This document shows, one piece after another, positions 1-5,548 of a DNA stretch of 8,148 nt. Made by a program: the position numbers and the translations under genes. Below the pieces are notes generated by a model that did not search any database, had not been told where the DNA came from, and saw nothing but the letters and a program-made list of their open reading frames with translations. Origin of the DNA: G020350405 sp964513655 (GTDB lineage: Bacteria; Planctomycetota; Phycisphaerae; Sedimentisphaerales; Anaerobacaceae); the NCBI GenBank assembly GCA_964513655.1, contig CAZENQ010000128.1, forward strand, positions 1 through 8,148, read 5' to 3'. Positions within the stretch are counted from its first letter, which is position 1, and the number at the start of each line of letters is the position of its first letter.

Positions 1-2456
1 TGTCGGCCAAAGGCGGCAGCGATATCTTAACTGCTGATAAATATGATATTGACGGCATGAACGGCAGCATCTGGATTGGAGGCGATGCTAAATCGTATCT
101 GGATGGCGTGACCATGACCGCTGAAGGCGGCAGCGAAATTTTGACCTATGATGAATGGGATGTTGACGGCATGAATGGCAGTATCAAAATCGGCGGCGAT
201 GTTACCTCTACGTCTAATATGAACCTGTCTGCCAAAGGCGGCAGCGACATCTTAACGGCTGATAAATTTGATATTGACGGTATGAACGGCAGCATCGAAA
301 TCGGTGACGACGCTAAATCGTTGTTGGGTAGCGTGACTATGACCGCTGAAGGTGGCAGCGAGTTTTTGGCTGCTGATTGTGTTGATATTGACGGTATGAA
401 CGGCAGTATCAAAATCGGCGACGATGTTACGGCTATGTGTAATTTGACGCTGTCAGCCAAAGGCGGCAGCGAGCTTGGAACTCTTGATAAATTTGATATT
501 GACATGATGAACGGCAGCATCAAAATCGGCGGCGACGCTGAATCGTATTTCGGTGGCGTGACTATGACCGCTGAAGGCGGCAAAGAAATCCTCTCTGCCG
601 ACCTCGTTGATTTTGACCTTATGAACGGCAGTATCAAAATCGGCGGCCATGTTAAGTCCAAATATGATTTGGAGCTGACTGCCAAAGGTGGCTGCGAATT
701 CCTGACTGCTGACGGTCTTGACTTTGACCTTATGAACGGCAGCATTTTCATTGGTGACTATGTTAGATCTGGACATGGTGCTGTGACCCTGACGGCTGAA
801 GGCACCGACGAAATTTTGACTTATGATGGGCTTGACCTCGACCTGATGAACGGCAGCATCTTCGTTGGTGGTTATATCAAATCTCAGGACGATACAATTA
901 TAAGCGCACAAGGTGGTCGGGAGATATGGGCTGGTGATCACTATGATTTTTCTCTGCTCAGTGGTGATGTGGTTGTCTTGGACGACATCCAGTCCTACGG
1001 CGGGAATGTCGAGATTTATTCGTCCGATGATACTACGTTTCTCGGCGGAGACGTTACTGCTTTTAGCAATGTTCTACTGAACAACAACACAGAATTTATC
1101 AGCACTGACGACCAGCATGTTACAGCTGAGACCGGTTCTGTCACAGCCAAAGGCTATCTGGAAAAACCTAAGGACGGCAGTTTATACCTGCTTGCAAATG
1201 AGGATATCAGGCTGGATGACCATGTAACGGTAGAAAACGGAGGCATATCTATCATTGCTGAAACCGGCAAGATATTCACGGGCTTTGGCGGTGATACGCT
1301 TAACGTCGATATAACCGGAACTTCTGATCACATGTTAGGCATTGGCGTGGATCTGCCGAAAGACTACGATCAACCGCCTCCGGCTGCCGCAGGCGAATAC
1401 GAAACCGGCAAGGCGGCAATTGTGATTATGAGCGAGGAGGCCTTGAAGCTCGGTCCTGATGGAACACTTACTGCAAGAGGAACATACTACGGTGATGGTT
1501 CTGTTGATGATCGTCCTGGTGTAGATTTCGCAAATTACAACAGGACCAACAGACCTGGCGGTGATCCGATTGATGTTGCAATATATCTTGCCAGCAATAG
1601 CAGGGTACCCGTAGATCTACCAGCATTTGATTATGAAGGCGATGTACATGTTGGTTCGCCGGTAGCTGATTTGCCGGACGGAGCAGTAATGGTTGTAGAT
1701 GCATACGATACGGTAACATTTGGAGATGCATTTGAAACATCTCTGGATAACGGTAATGTCGATTGGCTTGAAGTCTGCTCACGAATAAGCCCCACCTATG
1801 TATTTGCCCGGGATCGTGATAAGCTTCCGAAATCGGAAGGTAAAAGTTGGATTCTTGGCAATTACGTATGGCGTGGAGAAGGCGGCGGTGATGATGGCGG
1901 TGCCTGGGTCCTTGAGAATCCCCCCGCGCCTCTATATACAGAGGCAGGCGAGCGAGCCGAAGAGCAAGGATTCGACGAAGGCGGCTGCCCGGCTTTGATG
2001 AACTGGCTGGCCGGAGAACTTGGGATTGAAGAAGACCAGATTGAGGTCACTGTAGCCAATGCGTTTGCCTATTCTACGGACATCCAGCCGTGCGAGATGT
2101 GTGCGAGGCTCAAGGACGCCGCCACAATTCTGGAGGATGCCGAGGGTACAGGTGTGGCCGGTTTGGTGCAGGTTGTTAATGAGTTTGTTGCAACGCCGGC
2201 ACCTCCATCCGAAGAGCAGATGGCTTCGATTGCTACGGCATTCGCTGACCACACTGATGATGGCACGTATTATGCCGCGGCCGGAGAATGGACTGATGCT
2301 CTCGTAGAGTACGTCGGCATTCTGACCTTAGAGATGGGATACTCAGCTGAAGAGTCAACGGGGTATGCAAACAAGTACATTGGGCCTGCGACCGATACCG
2401 GTAACGCAAGTCTCATTGCATACGTTGAGGCTCGCCTGGCAGCTCTTGGCGGTTAA
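1..2456 (+). CDS. 3' part of a giant beta-solenoid repeat surface protein (filamentous-haemagglutinin-like), 5' partial
   Basis: The reading frame is open from the left edge (first full codon at 3), and the first 18 residues are already the end of a repeat unit. The Met at 57 is therefore an internal repeat Met, not the start, and the signal peptide lies upstream. Numbering from that Met: residues 1-300 are eight units beginning Met-Asn-Gly-Ser-Ile; 301 to about 400 are decayed repeats rich in Gly, Asp and beta-branched residues; about 440-620 is a non-repetitive region (PIDVAIYLAS, AVMVVDAYDTVTFG) that I recall from planctomycete filamentous-haemagglutinin-like proteins; 624-799 is a helical terminal domain shared with the protein at 3846-5480. 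Repeat period and composition fit a beta-solenoid adhesin or matrix fibre, which is inference. It ends in Leu-Gly-Gly with no C-terminal membrane helix. A strong terminator follows 34 bases after the stop. Coding is certain; function is only a class-level guess. Confidence 0.9.
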   Translation, partial: SAKGGSDILTADKYDIDGMNGSIWIGGDAKSYLDGVTMTAEGGSEILTYDEWDVDGMNGSIKIGGDVTSTSNMNLSAKGGSDILTADKFDIDGMNGSIEIGDDAKSLLGSVTMTAEGGSEFLAADCVDIDGMNGSIKIGDDVTAMCNLTLSAKGGSELGTLDKFDIDMMNGSIKIGGDAESYFGGVTMTAEGGKEILSADLVDFDLMNGSIKIGGHVKSKYDLELTAKGGCEFLTADGLDFDLMNGSIFIGDYVRSGHGAVTLTAEGTDEILTYDGLDLDLMNGSIFVGGYIKSQDDTIISAQGGREIWAGDHYDFSLLSGDVVVLDDIQSYGGNVEIYSSDDTTFLGGDVTAFSNVLLNNNTEFISTDDQHVTAETGSVTAKGYLEKPKDGSLYLLANEDIRLDDHVTVENGGISIIAETGKIFTGFGGDTLNVDITGTSDHMLGIGVDLPKDYDQPPPAAAGEYETGKAAIVIMSEEALKLGPDGTLTARGTYYGDGSVDDRPGVDFANYNRTNRPGGDPIDVAIYLASNSRVPVDLPAFDYEGDVHVGSPVADLPDGAVMVVDAYDTVTFGDAFETSLDNGNVDWLEVCSRISPTYVFARDRDKLPKSEGKSWILGNYVWRGEGGGDDGGAWVLENPPAPLYTEAGERAEEQGFDEGGCPALMNWLAGELGIEEDQIEVTVANAFAYSTDIQPCEMCARLKDAATILEDAEGTGVAGLVQVVNEFVATPAPPSEEQMASIATAFADHTDDGTYYAAAGEWTDALVEYVGILTLEMGYSAEESTGYANKYIGPATDTGNASLIAYVEARLAALGG
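3..956 (+). repeat. In-frame tandem repeat array: alternating 114-bp and 111-bp units (225-bp dimer)
   Basis: A partial unit (3-56) is followed by eight full units starting at 57, 171, 282, 396, 507, 621, 732 and 846. Units alternate strictly between 38 residues (core VTMTAEGG) and 37 residues (core LSAKGG). Each starts MNGSI, then I/V-G-G/D-D, and ends in an Asp-rich D-x-D segment. The true period is therefore a 75-residue, 225-bp dimer. Conservation is highest at the left edge: the partial unit and the 37-residue unit at 171 differ at only a few positions across the part they share. It decays rightward, and by 957 the opening has become LSGDV. This fits amplification by unequal crossing-over upstream with diverged copies at the 3' side. 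The array continues beyond the left edge. Confidence 0.95.
1926..2453 (+). other. Shared helical two-cysteine terminal domain, copy 1
   Basis: About 176 residues from APLYTEAG to the C-terminus. Landmarks shared with copy 2 at 4746-5261 include GGCPALMNW, AYSTDIQPC (TYSTDIQPC in copy 2), ARLKDAA, VVNEFVA, HTDDGT.YAAA, DALVEY.GIL, EMG and LIAY..ARL. Two cysteines (GGCP and IQPC) are invariant; this copy has a third at CEMC. Long Ala/Leu/Glu stretches predict an all-helical fold, in contrast to the beta-rich repeats before it. I know of no named family for it. Here the domain ends the protein directly. Confidence 0.8.
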
Positions 2457-2490
2457 TAGCTGTGACGCTCTAGCGCTTATGGTTAATTAT

Positions 2491-2528
2491 GCTTGCCGTT
2501 GGGAATCTTCCCAACGGCAAGCTTTTTT
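2491..2528 (+). terminator. Strong intrinsic terminator of the giant repeat-protein gene
   Basis: Perfect 15-bp inverted repeat: arm 2491-2505 (GCTTGCCGTTGGGAA) and arm 2508-2522 (TTCCCAACGGCAAGC), separated by two bases so that the innermost pairs open into the loop. Six T residues follow at 2523-2528. It begins 34 bases after the stop codon. On the minus strand no T-run follows, so it should act mainly on the upstream plus-strand gene. Confidence 0.93.
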
Positions 2529-2610
2529 ATTTCCCCCGCTTTGTCATCCATTAGCTGTTGCAGCCACGACATGAGCAGCTTACACCAGGTGCGGATTTGT
2601 TAAAGGCCTG

Positions 2611-3531
2611 TTAGCAAGTTGTTCTTTCCTGGCGAGTCTGCCTTGCCGGCTTATCTATTCCAAAAGCATAGCCGGGGGCCCAACCAAAACAAGCACAATC
2701 AAGATATAGCTTTTTGAATCGAGATCTTAGCGCAGAAACTCTTACTATTTCGTTGTCAAAATTCCTGGGACCCAAAAGATGAAATTCCTTGAAATGGTCT
2801 TTAACAAGTTCTGCGAGTTTTTCTGCTCCTTCTTGCGTTGCTAAGCCTTTAATATAAGGATGTTTTGCTATTTCAGAAGGAGTCAGCTCTCCTGTTTTAT
2901 AACCGGGTGAAATAAATCTTACGGACGTGTCTGATAATTCTAATTTCTTAACAAGCTCTGACTTGGTCATGGAAATTCTCTTGTTAATAATTGGAGGGTC
3001 GTCCTGAATATAAGCTCCTCCTCTGGGAGAATATAAATTTCCAGTAAACATCCATAACAGAAGATAACTTTTGGAGGATGGTGGTAGGGGTACAGGAGAT
3101 AGGAAACGTAACAAGTCTAACCATGACATCTTATTTTTCAAGATGTCTCTTACCTCCAAAAATTCACTCTGGCCTTTTTGATAAGCTTCATAACACAAGG
3201 AAATTGTTTCCGCTGCTGTTGGTTTAGCCAGTTCTGTTTGGTGAATTAAATTTGCAACTTTCTTATAACGCCCAGGTCCTATAGGTGGAGAAATAAAACT
3301 AAGCTCGTAATTTAAATGTGGAACTATAAGTACTGTTCTTCGGTTTAACCATTCCTGGATTATTTTTGTCAAGCTTGTTTTTTTCTTACGCGGGACCACT
3401 TCAGAAAAGTCATTATCTTTTCGCAAAGCCCCTAAATCATATGGATTATCTGGTATCTCTGTCATTGTAAAAGTACGTGTATTCGCATCAATTCTGAACC
3501 TTTTTATATTAATATCTGATTTCTTGGCCAA
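2611..3531 (-). CDS. Orphan AT-rich hypothetical protein (306 aa), TTG start
   Basis: I do not recognise this protein. It looks soluble: no signal peptide and no convincing membrane helix. Residues 1-70 are basic and polar, with a KKKT patch around 50-53 and a hydrophobic TVLIVPHLNYELSFI stretch around 66-80. Residues 155-180 hold the striking segment YLLLWMFTGNLYSPRGGAY. Residues 186-245 are helical and include LTPSEIAKHPYIKGLATQEG, and 262-292 resemble a folded C-terminal core ending GWAPGYAFGI. The start is uncertain. An in-frame stop lies just upstream (3535-3537), TTG at 3531 is the first usable codon and no well-placed ribosome binding site is visible; the next ATG is at 3465 (residue 23). 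Base composition is clearly AT-richer than both flanking surface-protein genes, which suggests horizontal origin or a different age in the genome. It lies between two paralogous genes and is transcribed opposite to them. Confidence 0.75.
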   Translation of the reverse strand: MAKKSDINIKRFRIDANTRTFTMTEIPDNPYDLGALRKDNDFSEVVPRKKKTSLTKIIQEWLNRRTVLIVPHLNYELSFISPPIGPGRYKKVANLIHQTELAKPTAAETISLCYEAYQKGQSEFLEVRDILKNKMSWLDLLRFLSPVPLPPSSKSYLLLWMFTGNLYSPRGGAYIQDDPPIINKRISMTKSELVKKLELSDTSVRFISPGYKTGELTPSEIAKHPYIKGLATQEGAEKLAELVKDHFKEFHLLGPRNFDNEIVRVSALRSRFKKLYLDCACFGWAPGYAFGIDKPARQTRQERTTC

Positions 3532-3573
3532 TAGTCAAGGAGAAGTCTCCGGATGTTGGGGGAATGTGTATGA

Positions 3574-3589
3574 TGGGGGCTCGCCCCCA
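3574..3589. other. GC-rich hairpin in the divergent intergenic region
   Basis: TGGGGG / CCCCCA with a four-base CTCG loop, 6 bp of perfect stem. It lies in the probable leader of the minus-strand gene (start at 3531) and about 170 bases upstream of the promoter for the plus-strand gene. No T-run follows on either strand, so it is not a standard terminator. It could be a leader structure or a dispersed palindromic element. Confidence 0.5.
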
Positions 3590-3618
3590 GCTTTGTGTGC
3601 ATTATCTTCATGTCGAAT

Positions 3619-3633
3619 TAAAACCAGGTTTTA
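3619..3633. promoter_or_regulatory. 15-bp palindrome, possible operator
   Basis: TAAAACC-A-GGTTTTA is a perfect 7-bp inverted repeat around one central base, between the divergent genes at 3531 (-) and 3846 (+). Size and symmetry fit a dimeric repressor site, but no regulator gene is visible in the window and no second copy was found. Functional assignment is inference. Confidence 0.35.
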
Positions 3634-3719
3634 GCGGGATGCGCCGAGTCGGCCAAAAGACCTCACGATATACGTAGCTATCGGACCTTGACCGCAAATA
3701 AAGCTAAATCGGCCACTTT

Positions 3720-3748
3720 TGTCAATGTGGGAAAGTTTAGTATTGACA
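3720..3748. promoter_or_regulatory. Inverted repeat overlapping the -35 box, possible operator
   Basis: TGTCAAT (3720-3726) and ATTGACA (3742-3748) form a perfect 7-bp inverted repeat with a 15-base spacer. The right arm contains the -35 hexamer TTGACA. Half-sites about 22 bp apart centre to centre (two helical turns) are typical of dimeric regulators binding one DNA face. This could repress the downstream promoter; it is not proven. Confidence 0.35.
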
Positions 3749-3771
3749 TTCAGGTTCAAAATAGGTAAAAT
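3743..3771 (+). promoter_or_regulatory. Sigma-70-type promoter for the membrane-anchored surface protein gene
   Basis: The -35 box TTGACA (3743-3748) is a perfect consensus match. A 17-base spacer follows, then the -10 box TAAAAT (3766-3771), with one mismatch to TATAAT. Transcription should start near 3778, giving an untranslated leader of about 65-70 bases before the ATG at 3846. Confidence 0.78.
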
Positions 3772-3786
3772 GGTGTAATTAGATAT

Positions 3787-3802
3787 GCACGATTATTCGT
3801 GC
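3787..3802 (+). other. Small 5'-leader hairpin
   Basis: GCACGA-TTAT-TCGTGC forms a 6-bp perfect stem with a tetraloop, just downstream of the predicted transcription start. No T-run follows, so attenuation is unlikely; it may stabilise the transcript 5' end. Confidence 0.4.
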
Positions 3803-3830
3803 TTCAAAAAGGGGTGTTGTTAGCACAAAA

Positions 3831-3838
3831 AAGGGGGT
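3831..3838 (+). promoter_or_regulatory. Ribosome binding site for the gene starting at 3846
   Basis: AAGGGGGT, with the G-run ending 8 bases before the ATG, supports the 3846 start. A similar A-run plus G-run (AAAAAGGGG) occurs upstream around 3806-3814 with no start codon at the right distance. Confidence 0.7.
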
Positions 3839-3845
3839 AAAGACG

Positions 3846-5480
3846 ATGAACCTTTTGAGAAAATCTTCCATAAGAGACTGTTTTCGGCAGGTCATGCTAT
3901 ATCTGGCGCTATGCTGTCTGCTCGTGGTATGCTATAAGGTTTTCAGCATATCACCTTCAGCTACACAGGCCGGGCCGAAGGGGAAGGCACTCGGTCATGG
4001 AAAGCCTCACGGCAATCCTCATGCTGGTCCACAGGTTAATCCACATGGTAGTCTGCATGGACAGGGCGCTTTTATTCACCCTAATGGTGGGCTTAGCCCC
4101 GTCGGGATTACCGTCGGGGCAGGCGGTCCTAAGGCCAACATCACGAGTTCAGGAGCAAACCAAGGCTTGGGTACTATCGGCACCACAAGCTTTAATACAG
4201 GTTCGGTAGCAAATCCAAAAGTGCACGTTATATCAGGTGGTGGCAATAAGATGTTTTTTGGTAAGCCGAACAGCAACGTTGTTGTTAAGATTGCCTCGAT
4301 GCCGGCTAACAGCTCCGCCATAAATCAACTGAAGAATAAAGGTGTCAATCATCCATCGGGCAAGGGGATAGTTCTTGCTGCCGGTGATATCTTTTCCAGT
4401 GCCATCGAAAACCTCGATACGTTGTCAGAGCCGTTGCCTGTACCAGACCCAATTGGCGCCAAAGGCCCCAACCCAGTCCACGGCGGCGGTCACGCTAAAA
4501 AAGGTGACGGAAACCCCGGCGGCGGTAGTGGCAATGGGCACTGGGGCCAGGGCAATAGCGGCAATGGCGTAGGTAACACCTGGACAGGTAACCAGGGTCG
4601 CGGTGTAGGTGAGGGTATGGCCGGCGGCAGCAAACATGAACCGCCTGTCGACCCGCCGCCTGAGCCACCCGAACCACCCGAGCCGCCGGAACCACCTGTG
4701 CCGCCCAAAAGCAATAATGATGATGGGGAAATATTTTTTGAGGCAGCGCCTCTTTATACAGAAGCAGGGCAGCCAGCCGAAGAGGAGGAATTCGAGGAAG
4801 GTGGATGCCCTGCGCTGATGAATTGGTTTGCTAATGAACTTGAACTGGATGGAGAGAACCAGGTTTCGATAGATAACGCTTTTACTTATTCAACAGATAT
4901 ACAGCCGTGTGACCTCTCTGCAAGGCTGAAGGACGCAGCAGTAATTCTGGCGGAGCCAAATGGTGTTGCCGCCCTGGCAGAGGTTGTCAATGAGTTTGTC
5001 GCTCCGGAGGCGCCAATTTCCGATGAACGGATGGCTCTGATTGCGGCAGCATTGGCCAGTCACACCGATGACGGCACGCACTACGCTGCAGCGGCACGAT
5101 GGCTTGATGCCCTTGTGGAATACATCGGAATCTTAAATAACGAGATGGGCTGGCCCATTAGTAATTCCTTAGCGTTTGCTCTGGACAAGTACGGCAAATC
5201 TATAGAGCAAATCGGTGACGTGAATCTCATCGCGTATATCCAGGCACGCCTGACAGGCCTGATGCCCTCTCACGGCAAGGTCCACGATAGCGAATTTCGC
5301 GCTTCTGAAAATCCACAGTCTTTGCATGCGAACGAGGAGACAGGGCCTTTCAGGACGGATGTGTCGGTTGCAGGCGCCACTGCCACTACCATGCCTTTCT
5401 ACATTTTTCTGGGTTTGGGGGTCTTAGGCGCTGCGGGGGCCGTATTAGTGAGGCTGGTCAATCTGAAGAAGAATAGGTGA
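3846..5480 (+). CDS. Membrane-anchored surface protein with His/Gly-rich region and shared helical terminal domain
   Basis: 544 residues. N-terminus: basic stretch (residues 1-14), hydrophobic core (about 16-30) and a likely signal-peptidase site after SATQA (about 42), indicating export. Residues 43-80 are His/Gly/Pro-rich (GHGKPHGNPHAGP). About 80-195 resemble a shortened filamentous-haemagglutinin-type segment ending GIVLAAGDIFSSAIENLDTL, a match made from recall. About 205-265 are Gly/Asn/His-rich and low-complexity. About 269-287 form a Pro-Glu linker. Residues 301-472 are the terminal domain shared with the giant repeat protein; Cys321 and Cys355 match its conserved pair. A polar stretch follows, then a hydrophobic helix (about 517-535) and a basic tail ending KKNR, which is a type I anchor topology. 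No LPxTG-like motif is evident before the helix. It has its own promoter and ribosome binding site, so it is expressed independently. A role as surface anchor, receptor or matrix component is inferred. Confidence 0.88.
   Translation: MNLLRKSSIRDCFRQVMLYLALCCLLVVCYKVFSISPSATQAGPKGKALGHGKPHGNPHAGPQVNPHGSLHGQGAFIHPNGGLSPVGITVGAGGPKANITSSGANQGLGTIGTTSFNTGSVANPKVHVISGGGNKMFFGKPNSNVVVKIASMPANSSAINQLKNKGVNHPSGKGIVLAAGDIFSSAIENLDTLSEPLPVPDPIGAKGPNPVHGGGHAKKGDGNPGGGSGNGHWGQGNSGNGVGNTWTGNQGRGVGEGMAGGSKHEPPVDPPPEPPEPPEPPEPPVPPKSNNDDGEIFFEAAPLYTEAGQPAEEEEFEEGGCPALMNWFANELELDGENQVSIDNAFTYSTDIQPCDLSARLKDAAVILAEPNGVAALAEVVNEFVAPEAPISDERMALIAAALASHTDDGTHYAAAARWLDALVEYIGILNNEMGWPISNSLAFALDKYGKSIEQIGDVNLIAYIQARLTGLMPSHGKVHDSEFRASENPQSLHANEETGPFRTDVSVAGATATTMPFYIFLGLGVLGAAGAVLVRLVNLKKNR
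4662..4706 (+). repeat. 9-bp tandem repeat encoding a Glu-Pro-Pro linker
   Basis: Four in-frame GAR-CCN-CCN units (4662-4697) encode Glu-Pro-Pro, followed by a variant GTG-CCG-CCC (Val-Pro-Pro) at 4698-4706. Synonymous third positions vary, so it is not a fresh slippage product. The encoded rod-like linker separates the Gly/Asn-rich region from the shared terminal domain. Confidence 0.85.
4746..5261 (+). other. Shared helical two-cysteine terminal domain, copy 2
   Basis: About 172 residues from APLYTEAG to QARLTGL, paralogous to copy 1 at 1926-2453 at both protein and DNA level. The GGCP and IQPC cysteines are conserved, while the third cysteine of copy 1 (CEMC) is replaced (CDLS). Here the domain is internal, followed by about 43 polar residues and a membrane anchor. 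Confidence 0.8.
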
Positions 5481-5485
5481 TTGGT

Positions 5486-5519
5486 TGCCGACTGGTCTCT
5501 GTTGGTCCGGCATGCTTTT
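5486..5519 (+). terminator. Weak candidate terminator after the anchored surface-protein gene
   Basis: TGCCGAC (5486-5492) pairs with GTCCGGCA (5505-5512) with one bulged C and a 12-base loop. A short T-rich stretch TGCTTTTG follows. It lies in the 68-base gap between two convergent stop codons, where a terminator is expected, but the stem is modest. Confidence 0.4.
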
Positions 5520-5548
5520 GCTATGTCAGCACAAGCGGATATTTTCTC

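Noticed and set aside
57..59. ATG at 57 as the true start of the giant repeat protein
   Set aside because: The frame is open upstream to the window edge and those codons already encode the same repeat; every unit begins with Met.
146..941. Long minus-strand open frames (146-751 and 453-941) under the repeat array
   Set aside because: They are mirror images of the repetitive plus-strand coding sequence. The repeated codons keep the antisense frames free of stops, and they have no start context or domain character of their own.
1..956. CRISPR-like periodic repeats
   Set aside because: The period is 111/114 bp with no short repeat/spacer structure, and the whole array is one open coding frame.
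1468..1782. Minus-strand open frame rich in His, Gln and Leu
   Set aside because: It is antisense to a well-supported coding region, has a biased composition typical of shadow frames, and shows no ribosome binding site or recognisable domain.
4490..4714. Minus-strand Gly/Ser and Pro-rich open frame
   Set aside because: It is complementary to the Gly/Pro low-complexity coding region of the anchored surface protein; the simple composition explains the absence of stops.
5397..5480. Sortase-type or PEP-CTERM sorting signal at the C-terminus of the anchored protein
   Set aside because: The hydrophobic helix and basic tail fit the general layout, but no LPxTG or PEP motif precedes the helix, so only a generic membrane anchor is claimed.
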